DNA of 64,000 bases from Lycium barbarum (Eukaryota > Streptophyta > Magnoliopsida > Solanales > Solanaceae), in assembly GCF_019175385.1 (NCBI RefSeq), contig NC_083348.1:47762950-47826949 (forward strand). The letters are read 5' to 3'. Positions 58,976-64,000 of this stretch are shown here, piece after piece. The position numbers and the translations under genes were made by a program. Below the pieces are notes generated by a model. The model did not search any database. It saw nothing but the letters and a program-made list of their open reading frames with translations, and was not told the DNA's origin. Within the stretch, counting starts at the first letter, position 1; every line of letters begins with the position of its first letter.

Positions 58976-60196
58976 TTCGGGCATCCCGTATCCGGGACGA
59001 TATCATAATATACCAACTGATCAGGTGGCTATGTGTATATAACGTCTCGCCTTTTCTCCATATCCCATATATATATATATATATATATATATAGTATAAT
59101 TAGCATGCATGAGAGCCTAAATAAAGGTTGTCACTTTATCGGAGCGACGTAAGGTCGGTAACCTCCGATTTATATTATGGAACAATCATCATCATTATAC
59201 CTCACCTCGAAGGAACAATTCATAAGGTGAGATCAACAATAATAATGGAATCAATGAAATCAAGAAATAAGCTCCAGAGTCTCATAATAGCATCTAAAAT
59301 AATAAACTTTGAAACTTCTAGAAATGGAATCATCTTCATCATCGTCATCATTATCATCTTGAAAACATAATCATCTTTAGCGTCATAATAAACTTTAAGA
59401 ATCATGAATCTCTAGCTTGTGGGAAAAAGGGCATCATGTTATGAGTTCACAAGAAAGAAGTTGTCATTGTCATCACGGTCATCATAAAAAACATCTTGTC
59501 TTTAATATTATAAAAACCTTGAGAACCAGGAACTTCTAGCTTTTCGGGAACAAGGAGGTTATGGAAGACATATCAGTAACGTAGGAATCATCCCTTTAGA
59601 AAGAAAGGACTAGCCTTACATACCTGATTGATCTCCTACTACTTAACTTGACGCTTATTCTCCTGAACTCGCAAATCTGCATTCAAGATAAATTATACCA
59701 CCGTTAGACTTATTGTCATATGCCTATCTCAAGTCTTGAAATCAAACCCCTTTAAAATCTGCCAAAATCTAGACAGCATCTCCCCTGTTTATATTCCTAG
59801 CCCGAAATCATAACAACAACACCAATAACATCATCCTCGATACCAAAATATTCCATAAAACATCCCACATGATGTTTATCTAATTTTTCAACCAACAAAT
59901 TCGTTATACGACTATTTAATAAATTTATCTCCATAATTAAACCTAAATCGATACCAATAAAGGAAGATTCATTCCTTACTCTCGGTAGAACCGCGATACC
60001 TTGAATATTCACCTTGAATTCCAGCCAAGATTCCCCACAGTACGATATTATAATCGCAACTACACGCTGTCGGAACCTGAATCCGGAGATTATACTTAAT
60101 TCGCGTTAAAATTTTAGGTTTGGAACTTGGGAGCAATTTCCAGAAAGTTAGAGAGGTTTTGGGGGTGTTTTGGATCAGAAATGAGGGGGTAATCCC

Positions 60197-60340
60197 CCTT
60201 ATATAATGTTCCATATTCTGTCCAAACCGACTAAAACGTTACTCAGTACGTTCGCACCACCTTGGGGTGCGTTCGCGCTGAGTTGTCCCCTGGCTCCTCT
60301 GTGCGTTCGCGCCACCCTTAGGCGCGTTCGCGCAGAGTTA
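60197..60340 (-). promoter_or_regulatory. E6 LTR promoter-like block
   Basis: Paired GC repeats (CCTTGGGGTGCGTTCGCGC near 60260 and CCCTTAGGCGCGTTCGCGC near 60315, spacing about 55), next to a minus-strand TATATAAGG (complement of 60197-60205). Confidence 0.55.
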
Positions 60341-60638
60341 ATCTCTGCGATGGCAGCCTATCTTAAAATGATCATAATGCTTGATCCCATTGTCGGATCG
60401 ATGCAAGGTTTTTTGCATTGGAAACTAGACTTCCTGAACTTCAGGTTAGGCTTTTACTTTGCTCCAAAACTTCTCATATACTAAAATATATCCTTTCTCT
60501 AAGTTGGGCCAAAATTGCCCCTCATAGTCATAAGTTAAGCACATATGATCTCATATATCTTTGGAGGTAACTCCAGAGTCCACAATTGAATGACTAACAC
60601 CTAGCGAATCTCAATGTACAAAACTACGAGGTGTAACA

Positions 60639-60652
60639 TTCCTCTCCCCTTA
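60639..60652 (-). other. E6 polypurine tract
   Basis: Complement reads TAAGGGGAGAGGAA directly before the LTR. Confidence 0.88.
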
Positions 60653-60833
60653 GGAACATTCATCCTCAAATATTACGCTCTTAAGGATTTCTACAAAAAA
60701 TTTTCCAGAGTTTCCCCTGTAATTGTATCACTACCCTCCTGTCACAACAACCCAAAACATACAATGCCTCACAGGGCTGCCACCTCAACACCCATATTGG
60801 CCACACACGACCAAAAAGTAAATCAAAGAAGCA

Positions 60834-61345
60834 TTACATACCTAAAGGTGCTGGTGTCTCTTTCTGGAAATCTTCTGGAGGTAGAAATAGGTGCGGATAT
60901 CTAGACTTCATATCTTTCTCTGCTTCCCAAGTCATTTCCTCTCTGTTATTATTTTTCCATAAAACTTTGACTGAGGCTATGTCTTTGGTTCTAAGTCTTC
61001 GAACTTGCCTATCTATAATGGCAATGGGTACTTCTTCATAGGACAATTTCTCGGTAACTTGGACATCGTCTACAAGCACAATTCTGGATGAATCTCCCAC
61101 ACACTTCAGAAGCATTGATACATGAAACACTGGGTACACTGTCTCCAAGTCTGAAGATAGATCTAACTCGTAAGCCACTTGTCCTACTTTGCGCACAATC
61201 TTGTAAGGCCCGATATATCGGGGACTAAGCTTTCCCTTCTTGCCAAATCTCATTACGCCTTTTATCTGTGACACTTTCAAAAATACCCAATCATTAACTT
61301 TAAACTCCAAGTTTCGTCGACGATTGTCCGCGTAAGATTTCTGAC
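60834..61345 (-). pseudogene. E6 integrase C-terminus and chromodomain
   Basis: After the deletion junction at about 61345 the frame reads KSYADNRRRNLEFKVNDWVF, GKLSPRYIGPYKIVRKVGQ, FHVSMLLKCVGDSS and a chromodomain-like tail (AIIDRQVRRLRTKDIASVKV, EEMTWEAEKDMKSRYPHLF). It ends in APLGM-stop at 60834. This 158-codon stretch has no internal stop and is the best preserved chromodomain in the window. It is in a different frame (by one) from the upstream integrase part. Confidence 0.88.
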
Positions 61346-62560
61346 TGGCAGGAAATGAGCTGATTTTGTGAGTCTATCCATAACCACCCATATAGAATCA
61401 TACTTACGCCGGGAACGAGGAAAGACTGTAATGAAATCCATGTTAAACACTTCCCATTTCCAAGTCGGAATCTCCATAGCTTGCAATAATCCCCCAGGCT
61501 TCTCATGCTCGGTTTTCACCTGTTGACAATTAGGACATTGGGATATAAACTCCGCTATATATTTTTTCATTCCATCCCACCAATATACAGATTTAAGATC
61601 ATGGTACATCTTCCTTGCTCCTGGATGGACAGAATAACGGGAATAATGGGCTTCCTCCAGGATTTGTCGACGTAGCCCTGCAACATCAGGGACACATAAT
61701 GTGCCTCGATACTTGAGAACTCCATCTGAAGGAGCCTTAAATGGTGACTTTTCCTTATGAGGAAGCACATCTCTATAATGAACTAACACAGGGTCTTCGT
61801 ATTGACGCTTCTTTACTTCCTCTGCTAAGGATGAAATAGTTGAGTCCTGGATGGTGACTCCCGCATTGCCCAAGTCCATTATGCGAACTCCTAGGCTGGC
61901 TAGCTGTCGAAGCTTGTGAATCAACTCCTTCTTCTTCGATTGAATATCACATAAACTACCCATGGAGTTGCGACTAAGAGTATCGGCTACTACATTTGCC
62001 TTTCCCGGATGATACAAGATACTCACATCATAGTCTTTTAATAGCTCCAACCACTGACTTTGTCGTAGATTCAATTCCTTCTATTTAAAAATATATTGGA
62101 TACTCTTATGATATGTATAAATATCCATATGAATGTCATATAAATAATGTCTCCACATCTTTAATGCATGAATAACCGCAGCCAACTCTAGGTCGTGAGT
62201 CGGGTAATTTTTCTCGTGCTTCCGCAACTGCCTTGAAGCATAGGCAATGACTTATCCATGTTGCATCAACACACAGCCCAGTCCAACACCTGAAGCATCA
62301 CAATAAATAACATAGCCCTCCGATCCTTCTGGGAGTGTTAGGATTGGAGACGAAGTCAATCTATCCTTCAACTCCTGAAAATTCTGCTCGCACGCATCTT
62401 TCCACTGAAATTTAGCTGATTTCTGAGTCAGCTTCGTCAGTGGTGCCGAAATGGAAGAAACTCCTTCTACAAATCTTTTATAGTAACCAGCCAATCCCAG
62501 GAAACTACGGACCTCTGTAGGCGTTGTAGGCCTCAGCCAATTCTTCACAGCTTCAATCTT
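61346..62560 (-). pseudogene. E6 RNase H and integrase N-terminal half
   Basis: Reading leftwards: connection ([17 protein letters not shown]), RNase H with [19 protein letters not shown], a stop, [20 protein letters not shown] and NVVADTLSRNSMG. Integrase follows with the zinc ligands (AHYSRYSVHPGARKMYHDL, CPNCQQVKTEH), NMDFITVFP (first catalytic Asp) and DRLTKSAHFLPVR. It then joins abruptly to the C-terminal part. The second Asp and the Glu of the catalytic triad are gone. The 265-codon frame from 62074 has no stop. Confidence 0.88.
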
Positions 62561-63760
62561 CTGGGTATCTACTTGAACACCATCGGCTGAAATAACATGC
62601 CCTAGGAAAGCTACAGAATTCAGCCAAAATTCACATTTTGAAAATTTGGCATATAACTCTTGAGCCCGGAGAATTCCAAGGACAATACATAGATGTTCTG
62701 CACTCTCCGCCTCCGATCAGGGATAAACCAAAATATCATCAATGAACACAATCACGAACAAATCTAGGAAAGGCCTGAATACATTATTCATCAAATTCAT
62801 GAATATCTCTGGAGCGTTAGTCAATCTAAATGACATCACCCGAAACTCATAATGACCATATCTAGTTCTGAAGGATGTCTTTAGGATGTCCTCTTCTTTC
62901 ACCCTCACTTGATGATATCTCTATCTTAGATCTATTTTTTAGAACCATTTAGCACCTTGAAGTTGATCGGATAAATCAACGATCCTTGGAAGTGGGTATC
63001 TATTCTTCATCGTCACCTTGTTCAATTGCCTGTAATCAATACACATCCTTAAGGAACCATCTTTCTTCCTCACGAACAGCACTGGCGCTCCCCATGGCAA
63101 TGAACTAGGCCTAATAAAGACTTTTTCAAATAGATCTTTCAGTTACGCCTTTAATTCCTTCAATTTTGCAGGGGCCATCCGATAAGGAGGGATAGATATG
63201 GGCTTAGTGTCTGGAAACACATCGATGGTGAACTCGATCGCCCATTCTGGAGGATGACATGGAAGCTCGTCCGGAAACACATCTGGGAACTCATTCACTA
63301 CTAGGACAGATGAGAGAGTTAGTGGTTTTGCTTCTGTGTCATGGACCTGGACTAAATAATAAATATAGCCCTTAGCAATCATCTTTCTCGCTTTGAGATA
63401 GGAAAAAAACCTACCTTTCGGGGATGCTGTGTTACCTTTACATTCTAACACTGTTCTCCCGAAAACTGAAATCGGACTATCAATGTTCTACAATCAACGT
63501 TAACGTAACAGGAGGCCAACCAATCCATCCCCATGATAACGTCAAAGTCTAACATTTTCAACTCATGTAAATCAGCGGTAGTACGACAGTTACAAACTAT
63601 GACTACATAATTTCTATATACCCATTTAGCTACCACTGGTTCCCCTACCGGCATAGACACCTCAAAGGGTTTGATCGGCTCAGGTTTCACCCCGATACGA
63701 TTAGCAACATAGGGTGTAATATATGAAAGAGTAGAACCCAGATCAATCAATGCATACACA
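62561..63760 (-). pseudogene. E6 protease and RT
   Basis: Protease begins MYALIDLGSTLSYITPY (63759), with DVIMGMDWLASCYVNVDC downstream. A frameshift near 63447 leads to the linker (NEFPDVFPDELP, PYRMAPAKLKEL), and RT follows with [33 protein letters not shown] and catalytic [10 protein letters not shown] (62735-62749). Two stops occur in the palm (about 62930-62945) and one after VYP. RT catalytic aspartates are intact. Confidence 0.88.
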
Positions 63761-64000
63761 TCCGAGAGGATACTAACAATATACTTGTGACTACGTCCGG
63801 GGAAGACTTAAGATCTTTCCATCCAGCCAGTGCATATATACGGTTCTGAGGGCCGCTTGAACTGGGAGCTCCTCCCCCTCTGCCTCTGCCGCAGCCTGCT
63901 GGAGTCTGAGAACCTTGCCTCACAGGGCGTACGGATGATGAGGAATCGGCTACTGAGCCAGTGAGCTGAACCCTATCTCTGTCGCCCCTCAATGGACAAT
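63747..64000 (-). pseudogene. E6 Gag C-terminal end (partial at window edge)
   Basis: The 81-codon frame MRGDRDRVQLTGS ... GSQTPAGCGRGRGGGAPSSS matches the Gly/Arg/Ser-rich tail after the gag zinc knuckle in E4 (GSQAPAGRGRGRSRP). The rest of gag is outside the window. Confidence 0.75.

Larger units (their letters stand above)
58241..60638 (-). mobile_element. E6 3' LTR (2,398 bp)
   Basis: TGTCACGGCCC to GAGGTGTAACA. It holds the hairpin module (58646-58702), three 40-bp units (58845-58975), a TA run (59067-59092), an AT-rich middle with no gene, and the promoter-like block (60197-60340). Confidence 0.9.
58241..64000 (-). mobile_element. E6: chromodomain Ty3/gypsy element (minus), truncated by window
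   Basis: 3' LTR at 58241-60638 and polypurine tract at 60639-60652, then integrase, RNase H, RT, protease and the end of gag on the minus strand up to 64000. It is inserted in the E5 interior; TGCTA (58236-58240) would be the target duplication. It belongs to the same broad group as E4. The integrase core is deleted. Confidence 0.9.

Overview
The window is repeat-derived plant DNA. No cellular protein-coding gene, tRNA, rRNA or CRISPR array could be supported. Nearly every base belongs to LTR retrotransposons or one CACTA DNA transposon, nested inside each other. The element families (Tat/Ogre-like with G-patch and second RNase H, Athila-like with an extra 3' ORF, chromodomain Ty3/gypsy, Ty1/copia) and their LTR sequence style suggest a large-genome eudicot, most likely Solanaceae. 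The plant family is inference.

Layout. The outermost element is E1, a + strand Tat/Ogre-like retrotransposon. Its probable 5' LTR fills about 1-3979, a PBS-like site is at 3982, ORF1 is at 4649-5722, a second ORF starts at 6096, gag is at 16240-18164, protease and G-patch are at 25805-27221, and pol is at 27533-30992. A structured 3' non-coding region follows. E1 is split by: a CACTA element (6620-11578, 3-bp duplication GTT); a 3.6-kb solo LTR, E2 (12600-16178, 5-bp duplication GCTGG); a related element E3 (18165-25799, duplication GCCAA/GCCAG); and an Athila-like element A1 that starts at 32703 and whose 3' LTR lies outside the window.

A1 (gag, pro, pol, then an env-position ORF at 41089-43050 continuing at 56116-56235) is in turn split by E4, a minus-strand chromodomain gypsy element (43051-56110, duplication AGAAA). 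The 3' LTR of E4 carries a fold-back Ty1/copia remnant (43070-46204). At 56236 A1 is cut by E5 (minus), which is cut at 58241 by E6 (minus, runs off the window end). The nesting is four levels deep. Every coding region carries stops or frameshifts, so nothing here looks autonomous.

Most interesting signals. (1) A module of three consecutive small hairpins lies about 400-480 bp from the downstream end of all six E2-E6 LTRs, with pairing kept where the sequence has changed. (2) Just upstream of it each LTR carries its own tandem or microsatellite repeat. (3) The 3' non-coding region of E1 has three copies of an 11-bp-stem, AGG-loop hairpin with compensatory changes. (4) The Athila env-position ORF has ten in-frame stops, all TAG. 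(5) The copia remnant is an inverted head-to-head pair of reverse transcriptase segments. (6) The minus-strand LTRs share a promoter-like block: paired GCGTTCGCG-type repeats next to a TATA box.
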